From CAYOPZ01 sp964406005 (GTDB taxonomy: Bacteria > Bacteroidota > Bacteroidia > Bacteroidales > SM23-62), in contig CAYOPZ010000007.1 of the NCBI GenBank assembly GCA_964406005.1, positions 29,280-93,279 of the forward strand: DNA of 64,000 bases. The letters run 5' to 3'. This document shows, piece by piece, positions 43,085 through 51,312 of this stretch. How positions within the stretch are numbered: position 1 is the stretch's first letter; every line of letters begins with the position of its first letter. The position numbers and the translations under genes were made by a program. A model generated the notes under the pieces. It searched no databases. It was given only the letters and a program-made list of their open reading frames with translations, and had not been told where the DNA came from.

Positions 43085-44482
43085 ATGAAAAAATTGATAA
43101 ACATACTGAACAACAAATATTTCAGGTTCGGATTTACCGCTTTGCTGTATGTTCTCTGGGTGATATGGCTCGGAAATTTCTGGTGGCTGTTCGGGCTGAT
43201 CGTGGTTTTTGATATTTATATTTCAAAAAAAGTGAACTGGTCCTTCTGGAAAAGCAGGAAAAAGGAAAACTCTGCTTTTATTGAATGGTTGGATGCCTTG
43301 ATTTTTGCGGTGATCGCCGTGACCCTTATCAATATATTCCTTTTCCAGAATTACAAGATCCCCACGGAGTCTATGGAAAAATCCCTTCTGGTTGGCGATC
43401 ATCTGTATGTCAGCAAGGTGGCCTATGGTCCCAGGCTGCCCAATACCCCCCTCACCCTGCCGTTCACGCAGAATGTACTTCCCACAGGGGGAAATTCATA
43501 CGTGGAATGGATTAAAAGGCCCTACAAGAGACTCGCCGGATTCGGAAAGGTAAAGCATAATGATGTGGTAGTGTTTAACTTTCCTGCCGGGGATACGGTG
43601 GTCAAGAAGTATCCGGAAAAAAGCTATTATTCATTTATCCGGGATTATGCCACACAGATTCAGGAGAGGGACATTAGTCTGGAACGTCCGGAAAAAACCT
43701 GGGATGAATATCTTGCAGCAGGGCGGGATGTCGTTTGGGACCAGTATGAAATTGTTACACGCCCGGTGGACAGGAGGGATAATTATATCAAGCGCTGTGT
43801 CGCCCTGCCCGGGGATACCCTCCTGATCGAGCACAGCCTGATCACTATTAACAGCAGTCCTATTCCAATGTATAAAGGTGTACAGTACAGGTATTACATA
43901 ATCACCAATGGCACTCCCATCAATCCCAAAGCTTTTGAAAGGCTCGGGGTGGCCAGGGCGGACCAGGAAAAGCTCGGGCAGGATTACGTCCTTCCACTTA
44001 CAAAGGAAAATGCAGACAGGATCGGGAGCTTCACGAATGTCATCCAGGTTACAAAGTACGAATCACCGGTCAATGAATATGACTACCAGATTTTTCCGCA
44101 CGACAGCAATTACAAATGGACGCTGGACAATTACGGCCCGCTGTGGATCCCGGCCAAGGGTAGCACAATTCAGCTGGATCTTAAGAACCTCCCGCTCTAT
44201 CGCAGGATTATAGAGGCATATGAAGGGAACACACTGAAGGTGTCAGGGGAACAGATATATATCAATGGCGAGCCGGCAACAACATATACTTTCAAAATGG
44301 ATTACTATTTCATGATCGGAGACAACCGCCACGTTTCGTCGGATTGTCGCTACTGGGGATTTGTTCCGGAAGACCATATTCTGGGAAAACCCAAGTTCAT
44401 ATGGCTTTCCCTTGATCCGGACAAAAGGTTTCTGGGCAGGATACGCCTGAAAAGGATGTTCAAATCAACCGACAGGATCTGA
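43085..44482 (+). CDS. lepB: Signal peptidase I, second copy
   Basis: A 465-residue paralogue of the preceding gene with the same layout: helices at about 13-40 and 61-79, and Ser in IPTESMEKSLLVGDHLYVSK. The Lys is in RPVDRRDNYIKRCVALPGD, and the terminal box MIGDNRHVSSDCRYWGFVP is intact. Both copies look catalytically complete, so they may differ in substrate preference. The ATG follows the first copy's TAA without a gap. It converges on the polyferredoxin gene with 4 bases between stops. Confidence 0.93.
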   Translation: MKKLINILNNKYFRFGFTALLYVLWVIWLGNFWWLFGLIVVFDIYISKKVNWSFWKSRKKENSAFIEWLDALIFAVIAVTLINIFLFQNYKIPTESMEKSLLVGDHLYVSKVAYGPRLPNTPLTLPFTQNVLPTGGNSYVEWIKRPYKRLAGFGKVKHNDVVVFNFPAGDTVVKKYPEKSYYSFIRDYATQIQERDISLERPEKTWDEYLAAGRDVVWDQYEIVTRPVDRRDNYIKRCVALPGDTLLIEHSLITINSSPIPMYKGVQYRYYIITNGTPINPKAFERLGVARADQEKLGQDYVLPLTKENADRIGSFTNVIQVTKYESPVNEYDYQIFPHDSNYKWTLDNYGPLWIPAKGSTIQLDLKNLPLYRRIIEAYEGNTLKVSGEQIYINGEPATTYTFKMDYYFMIGDNRHVSSDCRYWGFVPEDHILGKPKFIWLSLDPDKRFLGRIRLKRMFKSTDRI

Positions 44483-44486
44483 TCGT

Positions 44487-46082
44487 TCAGAAGGGAAACT
44501 CCTCCTCCGTGTCCGGCTGCTCGAGCGCTTCGGATTCAGGTTCCATGGCCACCTGATGCACCTCATGCCCGTCGACATAAATGGCCTTAAAGGGCCTTAC
44601 AGGGCAGGCGAATTCACAGGCTCCGCAGCCAATGCATATTTCAGGCCTGATCTCGGGAAGGGTCAGGTTGTCGGCATAGGGAACCATGGTCACTGCCTGC
44701 GTTGGGCAATGTTCCGAGCAGGAACCGCAGGCCGTATGTTCCGCATACACGACACAATTTTCAAGGATCAGGTGAACCTGTCCGAGCTGCGTTGTCTTTT
44801 TCGTCTCAGTCGTCAGGGACAATATCGCCCCGGAAGGACATACCTCGGAACAAACCACACATTCAAAATTGCAGAAATGGGTGGAATAATCCATATGCGG
44901 CTGCATGATGCCGGTCCAGCCGAATTCTCCGACAGATGGCTGTAATACATCTGTAGGACAGGCACTCACACAAAGATGACAGGCCGTGCAACGTGTGGTA
45001 TAATGTCTTATTCCAAGGGAACCGGGCGGCGTAACAGGAAAATGTTTCACAGGTTCGATTCTGGTGGGAACCTTGTTTTCCACGGAAACTGTGTCCGTCC
45101 CGGATTCCATGGTTTGCCCGAAAAGCCTGCCTTTCAATCCTCCCAGGGCCAGACCCGCCGCAAGTATCCTGCCGATTGCAGCTCTTCGTCCGTGATGGAA
45201 CTGTGCCGGCGGTCCGGCAGATCTCCAGGCCGGCAGGAAGCCGTACTTTATTGCATCTTCGGGGCAGACTGAAATACAGTTGTAACAACCCACGCAACGG
45301 GAAAAGTCCACCTCAAGATCTTTCACTCTGATGCACTCTGCCTTGCATATAAATGCGCATTTGGCACATCTGGTACATTTTTCCTCAATTATCCTGATCC
45401 TGAAAACGGAAATCCTTGACAACAAACCCAGCAAGGTTCCAACCGGACAGACGGTATTGCAGTAAAGCCTCCCGCGCGCAAAAGACATCCATAATACCAG
45501 TCCGAGTGTTCCGGCAGGAATCACATAGGACTTCCACCTGCCGGGTATGATATCCTCCGGAAAAAACACGTATACATTCATCGTCTCCAGAAGGCCTGCG
45601 ATACGGTTGTTGATCCAGATATAAACCGGCTGAAAAATATCTGCGACCATCCTTCCGAATATGCTGTAGGGATCCAGCAGGCTGATGCCGGTCAGGATTC
45701 CTGCAACGAGAAATCCTGCGGCAAGAACAAGAAAGAAATATCTGAGCATATGCCGTGGCCGGTGGTACCTGTACCTGTGTTTCTTTGTTGTCTGCTTCCG
45801 TATCCGGCTTATAATGTCCTGGAAAATCCCCAGGGGACAAATGACGCTGCAGTAAACCCTTCCGAAAAGAGCCGTAAGAACCAGGATTACAATAAAACCT
45901 GCTGCCGAGACGCTTAATACTGTAATAAACTTTAGCAGTGAAGGAACGAACTGAAGGAAGGTAATGCCTTCAATTACTCCGGTCGGAAGTATCTCCCTGA
46001 AATCCAGAAAAATAAAACTCAGGAAAAGAAGAAAAACCGAAGCCAGGATCAGCCGAAAAGTCTTCAGTCCAGCCTGTCTCAT
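44487..46082 (-). CDS. Polytopic polyferredoxin with internal twin-arginine segment
   Basis: A 531-residue membrane iron-sulfur protein. Residues 1-220 form the NapH/NosR-like membrane part, with helices at about 9-27, 50-72, 113-133 and 188-203, and the twin motifs GRVYCSVICP (74-83) and GRLYCNTVCP (204-213). Two ferredoxin motifs follow at 236-250 and 263-274. At 298-316 a GRRAAIGRILAAGLALGGL segment has the form of a Tat signal with its hydrophobic core. After it come four more [4Fe-4S] motifs (365-376, 404-415, 443-460, 483-494) and an acidic tail. I infer that the last domain is moved by Tat to the periplasm. It follows a Tat-exported DUF362 gene after 2 bases. Electron partner unknown. 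Confidence 0.82.
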   Translation of the reverse strand: MRQAGLKTFRLILASVFLLFLSFIFLDFREILPTGVIEGITFLQFVPSLLKFITVLSVSAAGFIVILVLTALFGRVYCSVICPLGIFQDIISRIRKQTTKKHRYRYHRPRHMLRYFFLVLAAGFLVAGILTGISLLDPYSIFGRMVADIFQPVYIWINNRIAGLLETMNVYVFFPEDIIPGRWKSYVIPAGTLGLVLWMSFARGRLYCNTVCPVGTLLGLLSRISVFRIRIIEEKCTRCAKCAFICKAECIRVKDLEVDFSRCVGCYNCISVCPEDAIKYGFLPAWRSAGPPAQFHHGRRAAIGRILAAGLALGGLKGRLFGQTMESGTDTVSVENKVPTRIEPVKHFPVTPPGSLGIRHYTTRCTACHLCVSACPTDVLQPSVGEFGWTGIMQPHMDYSTHFCNFECVVCSEVCPSGAILSLTTETKKTTQLGQVHLILENCVVYAEHTACGSCSEHCPTQAVTMVPYADNLTLPEIRPEICIGCGACEFACPVRPFKAIYVDGHEVHQVAMEPESEALEQPDTEEEFPF

Positions 46083-46084
46083 CC

Positions 46085-47002
46085 CTAAATCACGATCCTG
46101 TTGATGGAAAGCCCGGTCAGGTCCATTGAACCGATCCCCATTTCATCGGCCTTCCGGATGTGCCCGATCTGACCCGGTTCAATTCCGAACAGTTTTGCGG
46201 CAGCGGCATCCGCTACAACCATGTCTTCCGCAATAATCTGGGATTTCATTTCCACTACATCGGCCGTTGAAACACCCCTGGGACCGTTCCTCTTCAGGAC
46301 AAGGTATGCATCCACCACGTTCAGGTCGGGCTTGACCGCAAGCGTGTAATCCGCAATGCACTGCTGGAGGTCATTGGCATGCCAGAATTGCCGGTCCCAA
46401 ACCGTCCCCATCAGATTCTTCATGGTAACACACAGGCCTGCACCACCGTGATGTTTCAGGACGGGGACATTGATAAATACATCGGATTCGAGTATAAGCT
46501 CGTGAACAAAAGCCTTTTTCAGCCGTTTCCCCCCCGGAATCTCAACCTCATGGTACATGCCCCGGCTGTTCCCGGCCACGATCTTTCCCCCTGACTCCTT
46601 GACGGCTTTTTCCACCCCGCTGTTCTTGTAGCACCGGGTCCACTCGTTGATTGTATGGTCAAAAACCAGAACATTTTTTGCACCGGCAGCAAAACAGTGT
46701 TCCACAATCCGGGCGACAAGTACGGGATTTGTATTGGCTGCTCTTTCGGGAAGTGCATCCCACCCGAGATTGGGCTTGATAACTACGGTCTGCCCCTTTT
46801 TTACATACTGTTCCATTCCCCCCAGGGACTGAATGGCACGGTCAAACATTACTCCGGGTCCACCCCCTTTCACAGCCACCAGATCATAGGCCGGCCGGGC
46901 CTGTGACCTGCCGAATGCCTTCCAACAGGGATTTAAGGCCATTGCTGATCCGGCAGCCAGGCCTGCCCCTATGCTTTTTCTGACGAAATCTCTTCGTTTC
47001 AT
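46085..47002 (-). CDS. DUF362 domain protein with Tat signal
   Basis: A 305-residue protein with a twin-arginine signal MKRRDFVRKSIGAGLAAGSA, so exported folded. The DUF362 body has VIKPNLGWD, FINVPVLKHHGGAGLCVTMK and LMGTVWDRQFWH. DUF362 is often found with ferredoxins; its biochemical role is not established, and this copy lacks a ferredoxin domain of its own. The partner polyferredoxin gene follows after 2 bases. Together they suggest a periplasmic redox or metal-handling pair. It is divergent from larC. Confidence 0.83.
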   Translation of the reverse strand: MKRRDFVRKSIGAGLAAGSAMALNPCWKAFGRSQARPAYDLVAVKGGGPGVMFDRAIQSLGGMEQYVKKGQTVVIKPNLGWDALPERAANTNPVLVARIVEHCFAAGAKNVLVFDHTINEWTRCYKNSGVEKAVKESGGKIVAGNSRGMYHEVEIPGGKRLKKAFVHELILESDVFINVPVLKHHGGAGLCVTMKNLMGTVWDRQFWHANDLQQCIADYTLAVKPDLNVVDAYLVLKRNGPRGVSTADVVEMKSQIIAEDMVVADAAAAKLFGIEPGQIGHIRKADEMGIGSMDLTGLSINRIVI

Positions 47003-47169
47003 ATATTATATCATTGCAATTGCCTGCCAAGGATTTATGAACGTGCACGAAATTTACCATTTCCACAAGAAAAACCTTACCTGAAGGAATCGAATTTTAA
47101 CTAAATTGTATGCGTTCTAAATAAGAAAATTAAAACTGCTATCTTTACAGACCTTTTGGGAATTTGGTG

Positions 47170-48351
47170 ATGCGGATACTTTACTATGACTGTTTTTCCG
47201 GGATCAGCGGAGACATGCACCTGGGAGCAATGGTGGATCTGGGCGTGGACCCGGAGGCGCTGACCGCTCAACTTGAACTGCTGGGACTTGAGGGATATAA
47301 AATAAAGGTCAGCCGGGATAACAGGAAAGGCATTGCCGGTACGAGGGTGGACGTGGTTACGGACGGGAATGTTCGTCACCAGCCAAGGAATCTCGATGAC
47401 ATTACCGGGATCATCAAACGGAGTGGCCTGAGCGGTCCTGTGAAGCAACGCAGCCTTGCCATGTTCCGTAAACTTGCAGAAGCGGAAGCCAAAGTCCATG
47501 ACAAAAACATACAGGAAATTCATTTTCACGAGGTGGGTGCGGTGGATTCCATTGTGGATATCGTAGGAGCCGCCATCTGTATTGATATCATAAAACCGGA
47601 CCGCATCATGGCTTCCGAGGTCGAACTTGGCGGCGGGACGGTAAAATGTGCACACGGCATATTTCCCGTGCCTGCTCCGGCTACGGCGGAAATACTGAAA
47701 GGTATCCCCGTCAGGTCCGGTGCCGTGCAGGAAGAGGCAACCACGCCCACCGGCGCCGTTATCCTTGCCTGCAATGCCGAGGAGTTCGGTCAGCTTAAGG
47801 GTATGAAGATCACCAGGACGGCATACGGGATCGGGCACCGTGACCATGACATCCCGAATGTTCTCCGCCTCTACCTGGCAGAAAAAGAAATGCAGGACGG
47901 GCCGGACAGTACAAAGCAGGCGGTCGTTGTAGAGTGCAATATTGACGATATGAATCCGGAGATCTATGCTGATGTTATGGACAGGCTCTTCGAATCCGGT
48001 GCTGACGACGTATCCATTACACCCATCATCATGAAAAAAGCCAGGCCGGCATCGAAATTAAGCGCATTGTGCAGGCCGGATGTGGCAGATGAGGTGACCC
48101 GGGTCATCCTTTCCTCCACAACCAGCCTTGGAGTGAGGAGATACCCGGTAGCCAAAACAACGCTTGAAAGGGAATTTACAAAGATTCAGACCCGTTATGG
48201 GGAGGTCACCCTTAAAACGGCCATTCTGGACGGCCGGAAACTGAGATCGAAACCCGAATTCGAAGACTGTATGCGACTTGCCCGTGAACATAAGATCCCG
48301 GTTCAGAAAATTTACAATGAGATCGCCCGCCTGATGCCAGAAGAAGAATGA
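47170..48351 (+). CDS. larC: Nickel-pincer cofactor biosynthesis protein LarC
   Basis: CTP-dependent nickel insertase for the nickel-pincer nucleotide cofactor of LarA-type racemases. It has 393 residues from the ATG at 47170, with typical start MRILYYDCFSGISGDMHLGA. Other motifs are FHEVGAVDSIVDIVGA, then TPTGAVIL and ECNIDDMNPEIYADVMDRLF. It is encoded in one continuous frame, unlike Lactiplantibacillus where LarC needs a ribosomal frameshift. Its stop overlaps the larB start by 4 bases. larE and larA are not in the window. Confidence 0.92.
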   Translation: MRILYYDCFSGISGDMHLGAMVDLGVDPEALTAQLELLGLEGYKIKVSRDNRKGIAGTRVDVVTDGNVRHQPRNLDDITGIIKRSGLSGPVKQRSLAMFRKLAEAEAKVHDKNIQEIHFHEVGAVDSIVDIVGAAICIDIIKPDRIMASEVELGGGTVKCAHGIFPVPAPATAEILKGIPVRSGAVQEEATTPTGAVILACNAEEFGQLKGMKITRTAYGIGHRDHDIPNVLRLYLAEKEMQDGPDSTKQAVVVECNIDDMNPEIYADVMDRLFESGADDVSITPIIMKKARPASKLSALCRPDVADEVTRVILSSTTSLGVRRYPVAKTTLEREFTKIQTRYGEVTLKTAILDGRKLRSKPEFEDCMRLAREHKIPVQKIYNEIARLMPEEE

Positions 48352-49097
48352 TTGGAAGGGAAAATATAAAAAAGCTGCTGGACCGGCTTGAAAAAGGTGA
48401 AATAACCCGGGACGAAGCACTTCAATGGTTGAGCGACCTTCCCTTTAAAGACCTGGGACATTCCAAGGTCGACAACCACAGGGAATTGCGTACCGGTTAT
48501 CCGGAGGTGATCTTCTGTGAAGGAAAGACGGCCGGACAGGTCAGAAGCATTCTGGAATACATGGCCGGGAAAAAGGTGAATGTGCTCGGAACCCGTGCCA
48601 CACCTGAAATCTTTAAGGCTGTTAAGGAAGCTTTACCCCTTGCCGAATACAATGAGATGGCCAGAATCATCACCCTGAAACAGGTGGATCCCGAACCTGC
48701 AGCTACCTCTATAGCCGTGCTTACCGCAGGTACTTCCGATATGCCGGTAGCGGAAGAGGCAGCCGTAACCGCCGAGTTTTTCGGGAACAGGGTAAAACGT
48801 TTTTTCGATGTCGGTGTCGCCGGGATACACAGGCTGTACAACTACCTTGATGAGATCAGGGAAGCACGTGTCATCATCGTTATTGCCGGCATGGAAGGGG
48901 CATTGCCGAGCATTGTCGGTGGACTCGTGGAAAAACCCTGCATCGCCGTTCCAACCAGCACCGGATACGGGGCCAGCTTCCGGGGACTGGCCGCACTTCT
49001 CGGAATGCTGACAAGCTGCGCATCCGGTGTCAGCGTTGTGAATATAGACAATGGATTCGGTGCGGCATACCTTGCCAATATGATCAACAGACTGTAA
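48348..49097 (+). CDS. larB: Nickel-pincer cofactor biosynthesis protein LarB
   Basis: Carboxylates the pyridinium ring of NaAD and cleaves its phosphoanhydride, the first step of the cofactor pathway. It has 249 residues. The N-terminal helical part reads LLDRLEKGEITRDEALQWL, followed by LDHHRELR-like HRELRTGYPEVIFCEGKT. The C-terminal PurE-like AIR-carboxylase domain has TAGTSDMPVAEEAA, then GVAGIHRLYNYL, AGMEGALPSIVGGL and PTSTGYGASF. It is translationally coupled to larC. Confidence 0.94.
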   Translation: MIGRENIKKLLDRLEKGEITRDEALQWLSDLPFKDLGHSKVDNHRELRTGYPEVIFCEGKTAGQVRSILEYMAGKKVNVLGTRATPEIFKAVKEALPLAEYNEMARIITLKQVDPEPAATSIAVLTAGTSDMPVAEEAAVTAEFFGNRVKRFFDVGVAGIHRLYNYLDEIREARVIIVIAGMEGALPSIVGGLVEKPCIAVPTSTGYGASFRGLAALLGMLTSCASGVSVVNIDNGFGAAYLANMINRL

Positions 49098-49098
49098 A

Positions 49099-49749
49099 AT
49101 GCAGGTAGAAAAGTCCGCGCTTCTTTCCACAACCTACTTTGGCCCCATACAGTATTATTCAAAATTCCTGATGCATAGCCAGAGGTGGATTGAAAATCAC
49201 GAACATTACATCAGGCAAACCTACAGGAACCGTTGCAATATATACGGTGCCAACGGAATCCTGTCCCTGAGCATACCTGTTCTAAAGGATTCCGGGCACA
49301 AATCCAAAATCAGCGATATCCGGATCGACCGGACAAAAAACTGGAAAAAACTGCACTGGAAGGGAATCGAATCCGCCTACAGGCATTCCCCTTTTTTCGA
49401 ATTCTATCTGGATGAGATCAGGTCCTTATTTGACCGGGACCATTCATTTCTGCTCGACCTGAATACGGAAATCCTGAGGGCAATGCTCCGGAATCTCGAG
49501 ATCGTACCGGAATTCCGTTTTACGGATAAGTACATGGAATTTCCCCAGGATGAGACCGTCGATTACAGGCTGGTCATCCACCCCGCAAAACCCGGTTCTG
49601 ATGACCCGGAATTCAGCTGCCCTTCATACCGGCAGGTCTTTATGGAAAAACACGGGTTCCTGCCCAACCTGAGCATTCTTGACCTCCTGTTCAATGAAGG
49701 CCCGGATGCCGGGACGATCCTGAAAAAGTCCGTTGTACCGCCTGACTGA
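49099..49749 (+). CDS. WbqC family protein
   Basis: A 216-residue member of the WbqC family, found near glycan and other biosynthesis genes; the reaction is unknown. Recognisable parts are the start LLSTTYFGPIQYYSKFLMHS, then ENHEHYIRQTYRNRCNIYG, LSIPVLKD and NWKKLHWKGIESAYRHSPFF. It follows larB after 1 base. In many Bacteroidales this gene sits beside lepB; here it has been separated by the lar genes. Confidence 0.88.
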   Translation: MQVEKSALLSTTYFGPIQYYSKFLMHSQRWIENHEHYIRQTYRNRCNIYGANGILSLSIPVLKDSGHKSKISDIRIDRTKNWKKLHWKGIESAYRHSPFFEFYLDEIRSLFDRDHSFLLDLNTEILRAMLRNLEIVPEFRFTDKYMEFPQDETVDYRLVIHPAKPGSDDPEFSCPSYRQVFMEKHGFLPNLSILDLLFNEGPDAGTILKKSVVPPD

Positions 49750-49768
49750 CATAGCCGGCCTGCCGCCA

Positions 49769-51226
49769 TTATAACCTGAAACCGAGGGTGGCAGCGATCT
49801 GGCCCATGTTTTCGGTGGTGGTTGCCGCATTGAGGTTTTCCGGCAGATACAGATAATGGGAATATTCGTCGTTTCTCACGGAATAGGCCATGTCGAAAAA
49901 TACATGTTCCGATCTGAACCCGACCCCGCCCGAGTAAATAAGGTTTTTAAGGTTTGCATTCACCTCACCGCTTTTATAGGGACTCCCGTAACAGGCAAAA
50001 CCTCCGCGGAGGTACATCGGCCCGAGATGCACTTCCGCGCCGATCTTCAGGTTATGTGCAACCTTGAACACCTCGTCGATCCTGTCATTCATCTCCAGCA
50101 GGTCGAAATCATTGCCTTTGCTGTCAAAACTGGCACGGGTATAATCCAGCCATTCATAATCGAGGCTGACAATGGCCAGTTTCGGGAGCTGTACGGCTAC
50201 AGACCCGATGACCTTGAAGGGTGTTTGAAGCATGTAATCGAATGCGTTTATATCGGATTGCGCATAATATTCATCATTGTTATCAAAATGCGTCTGCATT
50301 TCCGTTTCAGAATCCCTGTTAATCCTGTAAAAAGTAGGAACATGCATGGCCGCACCCAGGCGGATAAGACTTATGGGCCGGTAGATCAGGCCCGCCTTGA
50401 ACGTGTAGCCCGTGCCCGATTCACGCAGGGTTTCCCCGAAAGTGAACGACTGAAAATCAAATATCAGATCCTCATCATCCTTCTCCACATGTTCCATGGA
50501 ATAGGTATAATTCATACGCTGAATCCCGAACGTGCCGCCCAGGTACAGTTTATCGTTGTAATTGGCGCCGAAACTGAAGGTGTATTCTCCCGTACCGCCT
50601 TCCTCCTGAATGCGCCGGGTCTGGCTCTGCCCGTAGCCATATTCCCGGGGATAATTCCAGTATTCACCGTTGAGAGTGTCCCAGTCGATCCCGTATGTCT
50701 GCCAGGCAAGCTCTTCATAATACTCGCTCCAGATGCCCTCATTGGCATAGTTGGTAAAGTTATCCAGGAAGGAGCTGCTGCCGGCGTCATTATAAAGCAT
50801 GATCCCCGACATCAGTGTGTTCCTGTGGAAATCATTCAGGCGGTTGTAACCCAGGCCGAATGTCATGCTCACCCAGCCGGTTTCATTTCCGGTCTGCCTT
50901 GTCGAGATGTAGCCCAGGTTGCTTACCGCAAGTTTGTACCTGTCATCTTCCCTTGTACCCCCCAGGTATGATGTGGAGGTATTGTTCACCACAATGGTGG
51001 GCGTAAAACTGAGTTCAGTGCTCCTGTAAACCCCTATCCCCGCAGGGTTCAGACTGAGCGAGGAAAAATCCCCTCCCAGCGCGCCGAATGCGCCTCCCAT
51101 ACCGATCGACCTTGCCGTTCCGCCGGGGAAACTCTGGGAATACCGCAGGGCGTCCGTTTCATTCTGTGCCTGCAGGGACAGGCTGAAAATGATGCCCGTG
51201 ATTGCGATTGACAATATTTTTTTCAT
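49769..51226 (-). CDS. Outer membrane protein, OmpP1/FadL-like porin
   Basis: A 485-residue beta-barrel with signal MKKILSIAITGIIFSLSLQA. The N-terminal mature region ARSIGMGGAFGALGGDFSSL, then NPAGIGVYRSTELSFTP, is the usual FadL/OmpP1-type hatch and first strand. The rest alternates aromatic and polar residues and ends in ATLGFRL with the aromatic-x-terminal pattern for BAM. It probably moves hydrophobic compounds across the outer membrane; the substrate is unknown. Confidence 0.82.
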   Translation of the reverse strand: MKKILSIAITGIIFSLSLQAQNETDALRYSQSFPGGTARSIGMGGAFGALGGDFSSLSLNPAGIGVYRSTELSFTPTIVVNNTSTSYLGGTREDDRYKLAVSNLGYISTRQTGNETGWVSMTFGLGYNRLNDFHRNTLMSGIMLYNDAGSSSFLDNFTNYANEGIWSEYYEELAWQTYGIDWDTLNGEYWNYPREYGYGQSQTRRIQEEGGTGEYTFSFGANYNDKLYLGGTFGIQRMNYTYSMEHVEKDDEDLIFDFQSFTFGETLRESGTGYTFKAGLIYRPISLIRLGAAMHVPTFYRINRDSETEMQTHFDNNDEYYAQSDINAFDYMLQTPFKVIGSVAVQLPKLAIVSLDYEWLDYTRASFDSKGNDFDLLEMNDRIDEVFKVAHNLKIGAEVHLGPMYLRGGFACYGSPYKSGEVNANLKNLIYSGGVGFRSEHVFFDMAYSVRNDEYSHYLYLPENLNAATTTENMGQIAATLGFRL

Positions 51227-51312
51227 GGTTTTTTCTTTTTATCGGATATACATATCTGGTTACCTGTACCAGGTTTAAAATGGCAGTTCAAATATTTTAT
51301 TTATGAAAACCC

